Source: Branchipolynoe longqiensis (Eukaryota; Annelida; Polychaeta; Phyllodocida; Polynoidae). From it: a stretch of 64,000 nucleotides of DNA. Of the stretch, positions 1 through 15,100 are shown piece after piece. Each line of letters opens with the position of its first letter. Position 1 is the stretch's first letter. A program made the translations under genes and the position numbers. Where the stretch lies: assembly GCA_030323885.1 (NCBI GenBank), contig CM059186.1, positions 155,467,064-155,531,063 of the forward strand, given 5' to 3'. The notes under the pieces were generated by a model. The model worked only from the letters and a program-made list of their open reading frames with translations. It was not told where the DNA came from and made no database searches.

Positions 1-183
1 GTGGCTGGTCGGGGTTGGCGGTGATATACTGGGACCAGTTGAAGGTCTGGTTGTTTGGCATACCCTCCCCGTCAAGCACCGGTTGCAGCTGTATGCCAAC
101 CATCTCGATGCTGGGGTAAACAATGCCCTCTAGCGGATCATGGTTGGGTAGATACTGCTGCAGCATGCAGTCTTCTGCAAAGT
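1..183 (-). CDS. Rel: Rel exon 12, C-terminal activation region (partial)
   Basis: Acceptor CTCTCTCCTCTGGCAG then an open frame encoding [20 protein letters not shown] and continuing through [12 protein letters not shown] to ANPDQP at the window edge. Acidic and glutamine-rich, as expected of a transactivation domain. The phase-1 start fits exon 11 and the frame is open to position 1, so the exon or gene continues outside. Confidence 0.8.
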
Positions 184-3100
184 CTGCCAGAGGAGAGAGT
201 TGCCATTATAGTTTAGGTTGCGATTATAATCTATTTAGCCGCGAGCCTAAAGCTAAGATTCCATATAGGCGGCATGCGGCTCGCATTCGCATCCAGACAT
301 ACGGAAGCATCACCGTACCCTTAAATTGCTTTTTTCCCCCCTTTTTTTTTTGTCATTCGCATTCCGCATATCGCGTACATGGAATCTTAGCTTTAGACAG
401 CTTTTAAAGGGTTAAAGATAGTTGAATTGAAATTATGCCAAATTAATTTTGGCGTTCACGTCGAAATGCTGGATACCACGGACTTCAGCGGTGACAGGTT
501 CTATTAAAATTACTTTGTATTCCTGCTATGCAACAATAAATGCCTAATAAGCGCACCAGTATATAAGTTGAATATGTAGAATCAAATCTCTATCGGTGTT
601 TTTATTGAGACAATTTGATGTTTTTAAAGGACTTTTGAAATTATGATTTTATTTATTTATTACTGGATTTCAATCGTGGTCATTTTGTCTTCATTATCCC
701 ACTGCTACTTGCTATATATCGTAGAAATGCAGAGCACCAGGCTAGGTAGTCAGAATTACCAATTTTTAACTCATTGGTTTGACTCGGCCACACCTGTGGT
801 TCGAATTCCGCGACCTGCCTCAATCGACCATCCCGTCTGGTATATTAGCTTTAAAACCATAAACGGTTTTGATAACACATTCTCTATTATATTATAATAA
901 AACCTGGGCACCAGTCCAATACCATTTTATGCATTGTGACCGTTATTTATTTATTTAACAACAATAAAAAAAACACTGACATTACAACAGATTCTTATCG
1001 GGTTTGAGTCCCGTTAGCATTTTGGAATGAATATCCACCTGAGCGTCGCCTCGGTCAATACACACTATGGAGATCCTAGGGCATCAAACCCGATGCTCAG
1101 TACTCTACTTAAATTACTTGTTGCAATGGTAGGTAAGGCAATAATGCAAATATAATATCATGTGATCTTGCGTTACCCTCCCAGGGAAGCCTGTAAATAG
1201 GTTGAAACTTGTGAAGGAAAACTAGACCTAAGAATGTTGTACATACCCTCCTTCTTGACCACAGTGGCGGCCGCAGCAGCAGCTGCAGGCCGGTTGCGAT
1301 TAGGCTTGGCCAAGATCCTGCTTTGTATCTTCTGCTTAGTCTCCTCCATCCTTTTGGGATCCGCTTTGCAAGATAAAAATGGTTGGAATTATGGTCGTGT
1401 AACTCACGTAGGTCTTTTATTGGTATTGGAGACTGGGCAGTGGTGATGATATATTGGTTGGTGGTTGGACTTTTACGTCCTGGCAACATCTAAGGTCATA
1501 TCAGGACGGGTGGTGTCAAAACTCCCCATGTCTAAATTGAGGCATATTATATAGCATCATCATCATCATCATGCTGTCGGTCGCAATGCGACAAAGACTG
1601 CTTTCATTACTTGACTGCCGCTCTCCATTTAGCTCTCTGCTGTGAGAGTTGTGTCCATGAGTCGGTCTTAATGTCTCTCAGCTTCAGGTTTCTCTTGATG
1701 GTTCATTTCATGAAAGCTGCCTGCAAAAGTGTTGAAGTGCTGCTGGCTTTTGCAAGTTACCAGCGGCACTCTCTCGGGGAGCAAATAGAGGTTTCACACC
1801 GGCAAGAACATGTCAAGACAGGCGCAAATCTATTTGTCCCTGCAGTGGCTGGTCGGGAGATGTTGGGAGTTCCATACATCAACCGCCCTTAATGCTGCCA
1901 CAGTGACATGGTTTTCTGTTTAGGGTTTGCTCCCTTAGCCTTCGGTTCTGTCAAGGACCTGTACCACAAGGCAGTGGTTTAGAACTCTGCAAGGCAGGGG
2001 CGTCAAACTCCCTGAGGTATTGCTATAACTGCTATACCTGCATACCTTATATAGCAACATGTTAAGTAACAATGATTTCAAGAACCAACCACGACATCAT
2101 TGGAAAAACGAACAAAGAAAAAGTAGAAATAAAACAAAACATCCAAAGCTATCGCATATCCAACGCAAGCCATTATTGATCCAACTAGGACCCAACCATG
2201 GTCTGAGGGTCTTTGGGTCAAGCAATGGCTATTTGTGTTATTCAGTTCTAATGACTGCCCTCAATGATGTAGGATAGAGTATATTACAGACTTGAAAAGT
2301 AGTGCAAACCATACTATCACTTAAAGTAAATTTGATGATTTTACATCCTGGTAACATCTAAGATCATATCAGGATGGGTACCAACTTGTGAAAGTACACA
2401 CTCAGTGTGACTTTACAGTGCTGCCCCACTAGGAGAAACAGGTCGCTGGTACCATACTCAGTCACATTAACCTGATAATGAGCTAATAAGTCCTTGCCCT
2501 ATCCTAGTAATGCTGAGTGCCAAGCTAGGTATAGACATTTTCAGTGATGGAATATGCCCACCAGATACCCACGAATGACCATAACCCCAAAAGTGAGCTA
2601 ACTCAGCTTGTGAGATAACCTGATGAAACGTATTGGAAACTGTCCGGCATAGTGCCATACATTATGAATGGCCACTGCCAGACATTTTCAGTGGTGGAAT
2701 ATGCTTTCCAGAATCCCCCGAATGCTCCTATCCCCAAAATTGAGCTAAATCAGGCCATGAGTTAAAGCTGCATAGTTCGATGAAATATCAAATTTTCAAA
2801 ACCAAAATAATTATCTAGATTTGATTCTACATATCTAACTTAGATACTGATGCAATTATTAAACATTTATTTCTGCATTGAAGGGAATACTGAGTCCATT
2901 TAATAGAAGTTTTAGAACCTGTAACTGCAGAACTCTATGGTGTCCAAGTTTTGGCAAGCTTGCTGAAACTAATTTTCCATGTTTGCACTTCAAATATCTT
3001 AAAAGTTTACCATTTAAAATAAGAGTAACTTTAAACTAATGTAAAATAGATACTAATGATCGATTTAATATATTTATCTCAGAAAAAAATACCGAAATTC

Positions 3101-6100
3101 AAAACCATCGGACTATGCAACTTTAACCTGATGAAACTTATTGGAAAATAAGCAGCCTGGTCCCAGGTACCATGAAGGATAACTGCCAACATTTTGAGAG
3201 GTAGGGTGTGCTACCAGATGCTTTCTCACTCAATACCAAATACAGCTATATTTTGTACATTAGCTATGAATTATTTATTGCCAAGCACGCCCTGGTGGGT
3301 GTGATCACGAGGGCCATGACAAAGGACCCCAAAATTGAGCTAGATTAGCTTGTGAGTTAACCTGATGAAACCCATTGGAAAATGTCTGGCATAGTCCCAG
3401 CTATCATGAATGGTCATTGCCAGACATTTTCAGCGGTGGAGTGTGCCTGCCAGACACTCATAGATGCCCATATCCCCAAAATTGAGCTAAATCAACTCGT
3501 GAGTTAACCTGATGAAACCTATTGGAAACTTTCTGACATAGTCCCAAGTTTCAGAAATGGCCACTGCCAGACATTTTCTGTGGTGGGGTGTGCCTGTCGA
3601 ACACCCCCTAATTCCCATATCCTCAAAATAGAGCGAAATCATCTCGTCACTTAACCTGATCTAACTTATTGGAAAATGTCTTCCAGATTTCATGAATGGC
3701 CATTGCTAAACATTTTCTGTGGTAGGTTGTCCTCAGTCCTACTGCAGCTGCAACTGCTGATACCATAACCAGAGCATCTACTATAGCATCACAATTGATC
3801 ACTGCAGATCTGAATGCATGCAAAGTACTGCAAAAGGTATTGGATCTGTATTCATTTTGGAAACTGAAGGAAGGCAACACACCACTGCATGCTAGATTTA
3901 TGGGAAAATACATAAAACGATCTCTTGTCACTTCAAGAAATTTGCTAAATGGACCCCATATACTGATCACCTACCAACAATGATGTGGTGATTAGGACGG
4001 TGATTAGGACCATGATCATTACAAAGGAAACAGGTCAAGATTATGTATGCAGTTGTCACATGATTTGGCTGTTACATTAAATGCCTACTCTATAAAAGTA
4101 ATTAAAACTTCCTTGTTCAATAAGCTGTCGATAATGCTGGGTACTTTCCACAGCAAGTTGTTTTTTTATGGAGCAGTTGACACGTGATAAATAAATGTGG
4201 ATTATTATTCATTCTAATGGAAGCTGACATTTTGGCTGAAAGTTCAATTATGGGGTCAGAATTCTACAAAAGATGCAAATGGATTCATGAGCTACTTGTT
4301 AGTGGCTTGGAGCAGAAGCTGTACAAAACTTTTCTTCTGGACATAACTCAGGAAAATTATGATGCCTGTCAACATGTGATGTACACAGTTCCTTTGGACC
4401 CAATATTAGCAGAAGACCACCTATTGGATTTAGGTGTCACCCGACCCCTAAATATGTATGAGGACTACTTCCAGTCAATTCTTGTTTCAAATCTTCAGTC
4501 AACAACACAGTTCTTCTTGATCAATTGCCTCCACAGAGAGCTGCAGACATGCATAGAGAGGAATGACATTGGTGGCAACATAGGTCAAGGGTCCTGTTTG
4601 GATTGGCAGAGTGTTCCAAGTGGGATTCCATAGGGATCAGTACTTGGCCCTCTGTTGTTCGTTATTTAAATAAAGATAGCAAGTGAAGGCTATTGGAGTG
4701 ATTATTGACTACAAATTGAAGTTTGAGTAGGTAGTGGCAGCCAAAATTTTATTATCATTTTAAACTATGGGTTTGAATCTATTTTAAAGAACTAATCGAT
4801 ACAAACATAATTTTAAAAGAATCATGTTAATATCTCAAATAGTTTTTGAGTTGTGGCCTTCTAAAGGTCAACATTTTAGCATCCCTAAAAAGCATTTAAA
4901 AATCAATTATATGAGCCAATTTTGGCACCAAATTGCACCATGAAATATGAAAGGAAAATCTTCATAAACGAGGATTATCTTTATTTATACCTAGAGAAGC
5001 AGCACACAAATTTCCTAAGCAATCTTCCAATAAATATGAGAAGAGTGCCGTCTCAAAATAGGGAAATTACACAAAAATGCATTTGTTTAATTACATGGTA
5101 ATTCAATTATATTCCAACTTTGACTCAAAAGAACTTCATTCTAAAATATCCAGTAAGTGTCATTATCAATAATTTACAATGACCTGTACACAGAGAGCAT
5201 AAATGGTTTTTTTCATGGTGATCAAATCATATTCAACGATTATATTGTGTCCTAAAAATGGGGGAAAGGCCATTTTGGCTGTTGCGGACATTTTTGGAGT
5301 TTTCGCTAGATTGAGAACAACTCTAAAAGTACTTGATGGATTTTGTTGAAATTTTGAACAGTTACTCTTTGTGCCATTGCCTTTAAAATCAATAGCTTAC
5401 GTTATTGGGACTACTGTTGCTAAAAAACAATTGTTATTAAAAACAATTTTATTATTAAGGGGACACATGGGTGATCGGAACATGAATTTGGGTCAAACTG
5501 GGGACTTCTGATTTTTGGTGTATTCATATAGAAAAACTTGTTTTTTGGGACAGATAATTACTTGACTGGATATTTGTGTATATAATATGGAATTCTAGAT
5601 GATGATACTGGACTTTAACATTTGAAAGAAACACTTTGTGAACTTTGAAGCTCGTTTTCTCAGAACTGCTTTTTCCATAGTTTTGACAATTTGCCCCCTC
5701 TAAACATGTAAGTTATAATTGTAGCAGAAAACTTGGCAGTCTTATGTAAACGTTGCTGCTGAGTGCAATAAGATGGTTAAAAACACTGTATCTTTCATAG
5801 TTCAAGAGCTAGGGATGGAGACACAAAAATTGAGCATTGAATTTCTTTTACCTCTGGTTCATCATGTAGGGACATGTTAGTAATGACATATATAAATTCA
5901 CAAACCACCTTATTGCACTCAACTGGACCAGTTCTTCATATAATAACTTGATTCAGGCATATCTAGGCACATTCAGTATACTTCCTGGAGGGTGTAACAT
6001 TTTGATTTTTGTTTTTGCAAGATCCTTCATCATATGACCCCTACTCAAGATAGAGCTTTGAAACTCTGCAGATATGCTTCTCTTGATACAATGAATATGT

Positions 6101-9100
6101 GCTCCAATTTTCAATGCTCTATCTTTAATAATTTTTGAGATACGGAAATCACCTATGTCTCCCCTTAAACAAATATATTTGGTTGATGAACTGCATGAGA
6201 AATCTGTGGAAAACCTTACATACAAAGGATGACACGTTTCCTTTCTCATTGCTCTGAAAGTATCACTTTATCTATCGCTGACAATTATTTATAGTGATAA
6301 ATTAGGGAATTCTGATCAAATGCTATTAATTATGAGCATGGCTATTGACTGCTTCTGATCAAATATTGTTTATCATGAACATGACTTAATAATTAATAGT
6401 GAGAAAGTGTTAAAATTTAATAAAACAAACAAGCCAGCAGCAAATACTGCATTTTTAATTTCAGTCATTTTTAATTTCAGTCATTACATACAGCACGGCC
6501 ATGTGTTTGGTTTTCTACAGGTTAGGAAAATCACATTCTAATATGAATGGTACTATTAGAGAGAAGAAAGATAAAGAAAAATCAGTCTATCACTTTATTC
6601 TATAATAAACCAGCCACAAGCTGTGACCCTGAATATCAGTGACATTGACAGTATGACTGTCACTTAACAACACTAGATCAATGTTTACATCAAATTGATC
6701 ACTGATGCTGGTAAAATATTTCCCTTGGGAATTGATCAAACATCCTTGAATTAGTTAAAAGTTCACAACATATAGAAACTAATGAAGGAACAACAATTTC
6801 ATAGTTTAATCAAATAATTTAATCCCCTTTTAGTGATTTGATGAAGATTTTGTGGAGAAAAGTAGAACTTGAAATTCAACCATAAACTTTCAAAACTGAT
6901 ACTGGTCCAATTGAAACAATTCAAAAACGAGGATGTATAGAAATCTGTGCTGTATGTCATGAAAAGAAGAGCTAAATTGTAACTAGAAAACCCTCCTTTT
7001 GGTGAACTGAAAGGTAATGGCTACCACAAAGCAGCCCTGTGCAGCTGAATCGGGCAAGCGTTACCGTCTTTTCCAAACTGATTTGCGGCGATCAACGGTA
7101 TTCGCACATAGCTATATCTAAGAGAGACTGCATCGGGATAATTCTAAGTAAACATAGCTTATCAAATATGTTCTAAACATGCTTTATAACAATGTTTGGG
7201 TAGATTGCTTCGTAAAATACTTCTGAATCTCATCACTTATTGCACCACGGTCGGATGCCATGCGTGTCACTCCATCTGAGTGTTGACGATGCAGTGTCTC
7301 GCGAGAGAATGCGTGGACAAATTCATGAACTTGACCTCGACAGCGTATGAATACAGTGACAATTTTGAAGTTTAAATGTTGCTCTTTCTTTTGGTAGCCA
7401 ATACTATGGAGCTATTTTTTGTTTTTTGAAGTGACATTTTATGAAAACCAACTGGTATATCAAGCATTATGGAAGAACTCTGTCACATTTCGACCGATTC
7501 TATCGAACTATATACGTGTACGTAGCTGAGCTCAATGCATTTTTTCTGATACTAAATATAGATGTGTGGTGTATGTGTCGAAAGCACGCTTCGTGATGGG
7601 AAGAAGCAAGCAAATTTTAAGTTCTGGTGCGATGTGACAGCATATTACTGCAGCAGCATTCACATATTTTGTCGGATGGTACTTCTTCTCATCAACTAAG
7701 TACTTTTTCAACATTCAAACAAGAAGTACAATGGAACATTCATTTTAAAGATAAATGAATGGACTTTATTTCAGTATAAATATGCTATTAATCCATGCAT
7801 TAGTTTTATTGAAATTCTTGCGTAAAAGTGAGGCAAGATGTGAGCATTTTTCAGGTGATGGGCACAGACTTGACAGGCTTCCACTACCTACTTTGAGCAC
7901 CACATCACTGTGAAAGTCATTGCAGCCAACTCAATCCTGGGAGTGATACATTGTATATTTTAATATAAGAATGAGAGGACTCTGGTCACATTATACATGT
8001 TTCTGGTAAGGGTGCACTTGGAGTTTGCAAATCTAGTTTGGACTCCTCATCTGGTTAAACACATTGTAGCTCTTGAAAATGTACAACGCTGTGCGACAAG
8101 GATTATCCCAGGATTGGGAGAGATGGCATATGAAGATCATCTGAGGAGTCTCAAGCTACCAACATTGCCATCTCAGGGGAGATATGATAGAGACCTATAT
8201 GATTATTACTGGAGTCTATGACAGTGATGTCACAATGGGTTTGTTCAACCTCAGAGTACACAGCAACACCAGAAGCCAGCGACATAAGATCTTCAAGGAG
8301 AGACCCAGACTTGAGGTCAGGAAACACTCTTTTTTTCTTGGTGACAGATCCATGAAATAGACTTCCAGACCAAGTGGTTGAAGCACCAAGGATAGAATCA
8401 TTTGAGAGAAGGCTGGATAGACATTGGAGAGGACTTCATGATTCCATCCCCCTCCTTACGTGTACAAAAACAGTTTTTTTTTTACCATAACAAGCTGTCA
8501 TTAGAGGCCCAGTAGGGCCTAGATCAGCCAGAAGAGGATTTGTAAGTTAATCTGAAAGAGACAAATTCCAAGAGGAATGGAACACAAGGAGCAGTCGCTT
8601 TCTTCAGCCTGTTTAAATGCATGTATAGAACTTCTCCACCAAAAATATGATGAAAACTAAGCAGCCTGCCTCAGAGAAAGCCAAAACCAGTGCTGAGAGA
8701 TCCAGGGACATGGTCATATGCATGATCATAGTCATTGTATAGAACACAACATTTGACCTGCTTTTCTACCCATTGCGACATACCCACTGTCACTCACACA
8801 CTATGATGGGGTGCAAGTGAAAACTGAAAAATCAGCATTGCTGAGAAAGCTTGAGTCTCTTTGGATGGAAACAGTCACACAGAGTTGGCAAAATCTTCTC
8901 TCCAAAGGAGTATTCAAGAACGAACTCACCAATTTTCCCATGTAAGAGTGGGGGAAAGATCATGAATGGAATATCTTTGCTGGAAAGATCCTACTTGCTT
9001 CTCATGGTGGCCAATGCCTGTTGTACATCCCTGATTAGCACATCATATAACTGTATCCAGCCAACCATTCCTCCAAGGTGACCACAAAGAGGCCAATAAG

Positions 9101-12100
9101 CTGATTGTCTTCCACATTGCAAATATCATTGCAGGCTATGTCATTGTGAGGGCTTTGGACACTGATATCATCGTGATAATGGTTTCTGACTTTAGTCTTC
9201 CCAGAACATTGCCTGCATATCATACTTTCATTAGATATGCCTACCTGTAGAAGGCTGATGTGAAGACATAAGATATTTGCAATAAAAATTGGCCTCTATT
9301 AACACTCTACAACCTATCTAAACTAGACTTCAGAGTAGAGAAAGATGCTTGCAAAAATTAGCTTTTAATCATTGGTGCAGTGGTAGACCTATGTATTTAT
9401 TTGGATGTTTTTATTATAACATGAATTATTAAAACAATTCATATAGTGGCTTAACATTAAAAGAATTCTAAGCGTTTTAATTTTACAACCTCGTAAAATG
9501 TCTTATCCGTAATAGTTCAAGAAAGGGAAAAACTAAACCCCTCAACTTCATAGAGAAGGACAAAACTGGATGGTATGTTAACCTTTTCATAACTATGAGT
9601 GAGGTGTATGGTACTTGGTACTCTTGATCATGATGTCACATCAGAGTTTGTCTGTTGCATGCATGAATAAAGCAAGAGATGTGACATCAAGGAAGCACTA
9701 TATAAAAAACTAATGCAAATGACCGACAAAGTTGATCAGGTAATTACTGCATGAAAACTTTTAATATGATTGCCATTATAAATTTAGAATATCCTATAAC
9801 ACTTCTAATCATGCCTTTCATTGACTTCCATGACAACCTACTGGCAAATATCAAACGGGCCGGCTGTGCCCTGCTGCCACTTGTAGGTACATGCAGTTAC
9901 AGCATATCCAGCTGACAGGTTGCCACCATTGGATTCTGGATGCAGTGTAAATGGCAACCCGAAGGCAATCTGGTTCAAAAGGCCAACTATACCAGACCTT
10001 CTTTTTAAGAGTGGTATCACTTAGGGGTGTCTGGCAGGCACATTCCACCACTGAAAATGTCTGGCAGTTGCCATTCATCATACAAGGGAAGGGACTATGA
10101 TGGACAGTTTCCAATAAGTTTCATCAGGTTAACTTACAAGCTGAGTTAGCTCATTCGTGGGTGTCTGGCAGTCATTTTCCACCACTGAAAATGTTTGGCA
10201 ATGGCCATTCATGATACCTGGGACTATGACGGACATTTTCCTATGGGTTCTGAGACCTGCATATCACAGTTGGGAAAATAGGTCAATTAATGAAATTATG
10301 AACCGAAATATAGGGATTTTTAAACTGCTGACCTTCCGCATGGGAAGCCTGCGCTCTACCGATTAAACCACCGCATCCGGTGATGCAAGCAATGTAACGA
10401 CACCTAGTTGTGGAAGTGGCTCCTGGCCTGTGCTGTCGGTGCAGAAGTATTCATGTAAAATAGACACAACTACATAGATGTACAAGTATACTGGTGTAAT
10501 GCCCTTACCTGATGCGTTCATCTGATTCTCCAGTGGGTAGGTGACAGAATCTGGAAGGCAGAGTCGCTTCGCCCTTTTACCTGTCAGACCGTACGGATCT
10601 GGAGCAGAGGAAGAACACAGCTTTTTTTAAATAGTTTACGGACCTGGGGAGGAGGAAGAACACAGCTTTTATTTAACAGTTTACGGACCTGGAGAGGAGG
10701 ATGTTGTTTTTGTTTTTTGTTTGTTTTACGTCCTAGCAACATCTAAGGTCATATCAGGACGGGTACCGACTTGTGCCAGTGCACACTCATGCCGACTTTA
10801 TAGTGCTGTCCCACTGGAAAACCAGGCCGCTGGCATCATGACCTGGCATCCCACTCAGTCACATTATCCTGGCACTGAGCACACCAGTCCTTGCACTGTC
10901 CTAATAATGCAGAGCGCCTTGCTAGGAAGCGACAAGTATCAATTTTAAAGTCATTGGTTTGACTCGACCAAGGTTCAAACCCACGACAAGAAGAACAGTG
11001 GCCTACACTGTGCAGTTCCTCCAATAACCCCCCACCGCCCAATCTCTTACACCATCATGGTTTCATCATTTCATCATCACATCATTTACGCAAATAACTG
11101 TCAAACCATAGCCCACTGCTGCCACTCTGGATTTTACAAAACAATATACATATGCATAATCGTTTCAAAAGAAAATATCAAAATTGTCTTTAAAAAAGTA
11201 TAAATAAGAGTAAACTTACCCTGATTTGTAACCATTTATTACCTTGTTAAGCTAACATGTGCTGCTTGTGAACATGCTTCGTGAATGAATGCAGTGTTGT
11301 GAGGAGTTGTGGCTGTTGAGCCCTTAATTTTGCATAGTTCAGTGTACTGTCACTTGGTTACTGACAGCAGTGAGCTCACAAAAAGTTCCACTCAACAGAA
11401 CTCACACCAATCCAGTGAAGAGACTAGCAAAGCGTATCTCTCAATCTCACCAAATACCTAATTCTAAGTATGAAGAGTTCTCAATTACCAGATTGGCAAT
11501 TTCTTTTCAGAAAAAAAGTATTAAAAAAGTATTTACACCTGAAAAAAGTATAAAAAGTAGTTTTTCCTTGAAAAAAGTATAATACTTATAAAGTGCCAGC
11601 ACTGCTAAACCTGGATGACCAGTGCTTCGGCGCTGATGAAGGTACTATTCCAAACAACTGCTTACCCAGTTTGTAAACAACCCCCAAAAGGTCACTTCAA
11701 ACCCACCTGGGTCGATGGGTGTGTAGGTGAACTCAAGTGGCTCGCTCTTCTCGCCGTCCGATGGCCGCTTTAGTTGGAGTGAGACGGTGACTGGCTGCAC
11801 GATCTCCAGGTTCCGGTACGGCGGTGTACGGAACACAATGGCGTACTGCACAAACATTACGTTGAAGAAATAAGTAATCGTTTTTTTTTAAATGTTAAGT
11901 TTGTTTTTGGTTAACAAGCAATGATAAAAATAAAAAATGTAGTGAGGTCAGATATGCCTATACCAAACCTGATTACCCACATTTTTTGGCGCGCGTATTT
12001 TGTACGAAGTTTTAAGCCGGAGTATGACAATACACAAAATTAAAACTTTACACGCCAAAATTTGGAAAGCACACAATATTTAAATCAATTTTTTGGGGGG

Positions 12101-15100
12101 AGGGGTACACAATTTCTTTTCACTGGAGTACCCAAATACGAAATTTGGGGTAAGCAAGACCTGCATGCCCACACAATTTTTGCGTATTTCGTACAAAGTT
12201 TTAAGCCTGAGTATGCTGATAGACAATTTTTTAATTGTGCACGACAACAAAAATAGGAAATGACACAATTTTGTTTCCACTGGAGAACCCAAATAGGAAA
12301 TTTCGGGTAGGCAGGTCTGCTATACATTGAAAGTTTAAAAAAAAGAAAAGCTTGTTTTATTTAACGACGCCTCTAGAGCACATTGATTATCATCGGCTAT
12401 TGGACGTCAAAGCTATACATTGCACCGTGGCCCTACCGTATTATCTTAGCCACAGCAGCAGAAAGTTTTAGTAAGGGAATTGGTCATCTATTTATCAGGG
12501 ATGAAAGTGGTCTCCGGGAAAAAAAGCGGAAATGCTGATATTCTCCCATAGGTTTAACATTGTCAGGGAATCGCGGAAAATTCCCGGAAGTCGTGTTTTA
12601 AATATATTGGTATATGCTGAAAGTGCTGCACCGTTTGAAGCAATTATTAATATTAGTAGTGTAGGCTGATAGTGATGCGGCATCAGCACCATCAAAGAAG
12701 AGAATAATAATAATAATAATAATAATTAGTATACGCTGATGGTGCTGCGGGATTGAAAAATCCCGGAAATCCGCGGAATCGCGGAGATCTTTCATCCCTG
12801 ATTTATAGAGTACCACCTTTTCACAACTAGCGGTGAATTCCCCAACCATCCCCGTTATGGTAGGCTAATTAAAAGGCGCCACACGTGACTTATGGTTAGA
12901 CCATGATCAGTGCCCGACCTCTCAGCGGGAAATAAAGATCTGAACTGACACTCTGGTGGTCATTCGTGTCCTTTATTTCAGTTCGGAGGTTCAAGTAAGG
13001 TTGGTTGGTTGTAGGAGTTGTACACTCCTAGCAACATCTAAGGCCATATCAGGATGGCTATCGACTTGTGACAGTGTGCACTCATGGCGACTTTATAGTG
13101 CTTCCCCACTGGGAGACCAGGCCACCAGTACCATGACCTGATATCCCAGTCATTCACATTATCCTGACAGTGAGCCAACCAGGAATTGCCCTGCCTTAAT
13201 AATGCAGAGTGCCTGGTGTGGAAGCGACAAGTATCAAATTTGTAAGTCATTGCTTTGACTCGACTGGGAATTGAACTCCCGACCTTCCGCATGGGAGGCC
13301 TGCGGTCAGCTCTACCGATTCGGCCACCGCATCCGGTCCCGTCCCGATATGACCTTAGATGTTACTCTGACGTATAACCCCAACAACGAACACTCTGCAT
13401 GAGCACGAACACAAGACGGGGGGAGGGGGACTAGACTAAGTAATGGAGCAGTCACACTACGACGTGTTGGCCCGGCGTTGGACAACGCGTGCCAACGTGT
13501 TGTGTTTTTGGTCGAAACGTCGGAACCCGTCGGAACGCGCCGGCAACGCGTTAGCAACGCATTGCCGGCGCGTCGGTACACGTCGGTACACTATGATTGA
13601 CAGGTCGCTTTGATACAACGCGTCGGCGCGCGTCACCCAGCGCCGAAAGTTTTGTGCTTGCACAAAACTTTCGGCGCTGGCCGACGTGTTGCGTTACGCG
13701 TTACGGGCACGTTAGCAGACCGTCGAAACGCGTTACCAGCGCGTTGGCGGCCCGCTCGTAGCACGTTGAAAAAAGTCCTGGAAATTTCCCACAAATGCCA
13801 CCGGTGCGTCAACGCGTCGGTAACGTGTTGCTGGCGCATGTGGACGTGCTGCTGGTGCGTTTCGACGTGTTGCTGGCGCGTGTCGACGTGTTGCTGGCGC
13901 GTCCGCGGCGGTGCGCCGGCGTACTGTGAACGTGTAGTCAGCGTGATGGGTTGGAGTATATAATGATATAGATTTACTTCTATGGCCTTACCAAAGCACC
14001 CGATTCTGACACCCGTTCGTCAAACGCCTTTCCCACGCACACAACGCACTGATAACGCGCCGACAACACGTCCGCAACACGTTGACAACACGCTGGCAAC
14101 CCCCGTGGGAACCGGGCGAAATTGGGTCAAGCAGCATTGTTTTTTTTTTCCACCGGCAACAACGCGCCAGCAACACGCTCCCAACACGTCGAGTTTTCTC
14201 AAAACACGCCGAAAAGTTTGACGTTTCTCGACGTGTTGAATAAATTTAAGCGCGTTGGCGGCACGCCGGAATACACGTCGTAGTGTGACTGCTCCATAAG
14301 AGCGCAATCTCATCTGGCGCAAGTGGACGCTGGAGCAGACTGTAACTGCGAACATGAGGCGGCGTCCCGTGACCCCGTGCCTCACCTGTCTGTGCACGTC
14401 GGGCTGGCCGAAGTCCCCGCGGGCCTCCCACAACACGGCGCCGTCCTGGTCCTCCTCGTAGAAGCGCACCTCGATGTCATCTGAGCACAATCAGCGAGAG
14501 CATTAGGGCAGCCGCGACTAGGGGCACTCTGCTGGTCAGTGTTAGTCTCATTGTCGCACCACACACTTTAAGATGACTGGTATATATATATATATATAGA
14601 TTAGTTAGACGAATCTTACCTTGGTATAGATGATGGATAACTATTGTTTTCCCGAGGTATAAGCCTCGGCTAGACGTGGGTGAGGGAGAGGTAAGCACAT
14701 CCGGGTCCAGCAATCTTTACCTACTAATTCAGGATAAAATGATCTCTAATAAAAAATTCTAAATACTAATGTTTCCTTGGTATAAGCAACAGTCTAGACG
14801 TGGTGGGGTGTGGAGGGTGGGCCCTCACCCACGTCTAGCCGAGGCTTATACCTCGGGAAAACAATAGTTATCCATCATCTATACCAAGGTAAGATTCGTC
14901 TAACTAATCTATTTTACCTCGGTATATAGCCTCAGGCTAGCCGCAGGCTAGGGAGACTTTACGTAATATCAATTTTATCCTGATATTTAATTGTTATTGT
15001 CATTGTTATGTTATTTTCTCGTTATGTTTGTGATATGGAACATTGTTATAATCACGGTGTTTGTGACTCGACTTATGTTCTCACATTTTTACCTTTTAAT

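Noticed and set aside
1611..1892. 93-codon plus frame
   Set aside because: Antisense in a Rel intron, no recognisable domain, no splice support.
5953..6249. 98-codon minus frame in an intron
   Set aside because: Random-looking composition, no domain or splice signals.
9838..10020. Possible additional Rel exon
   Set aside because: Exons 10 and 11 already join in phase, the candidate has no good donor, and the acceptor tract is poor.
13610..13963. Cys/Trp/Arg-rich frames within the 13.4-14.3 kb MITE
   Set aside because: Artefact of the repeated CGTGTTG words; element is non-coding.
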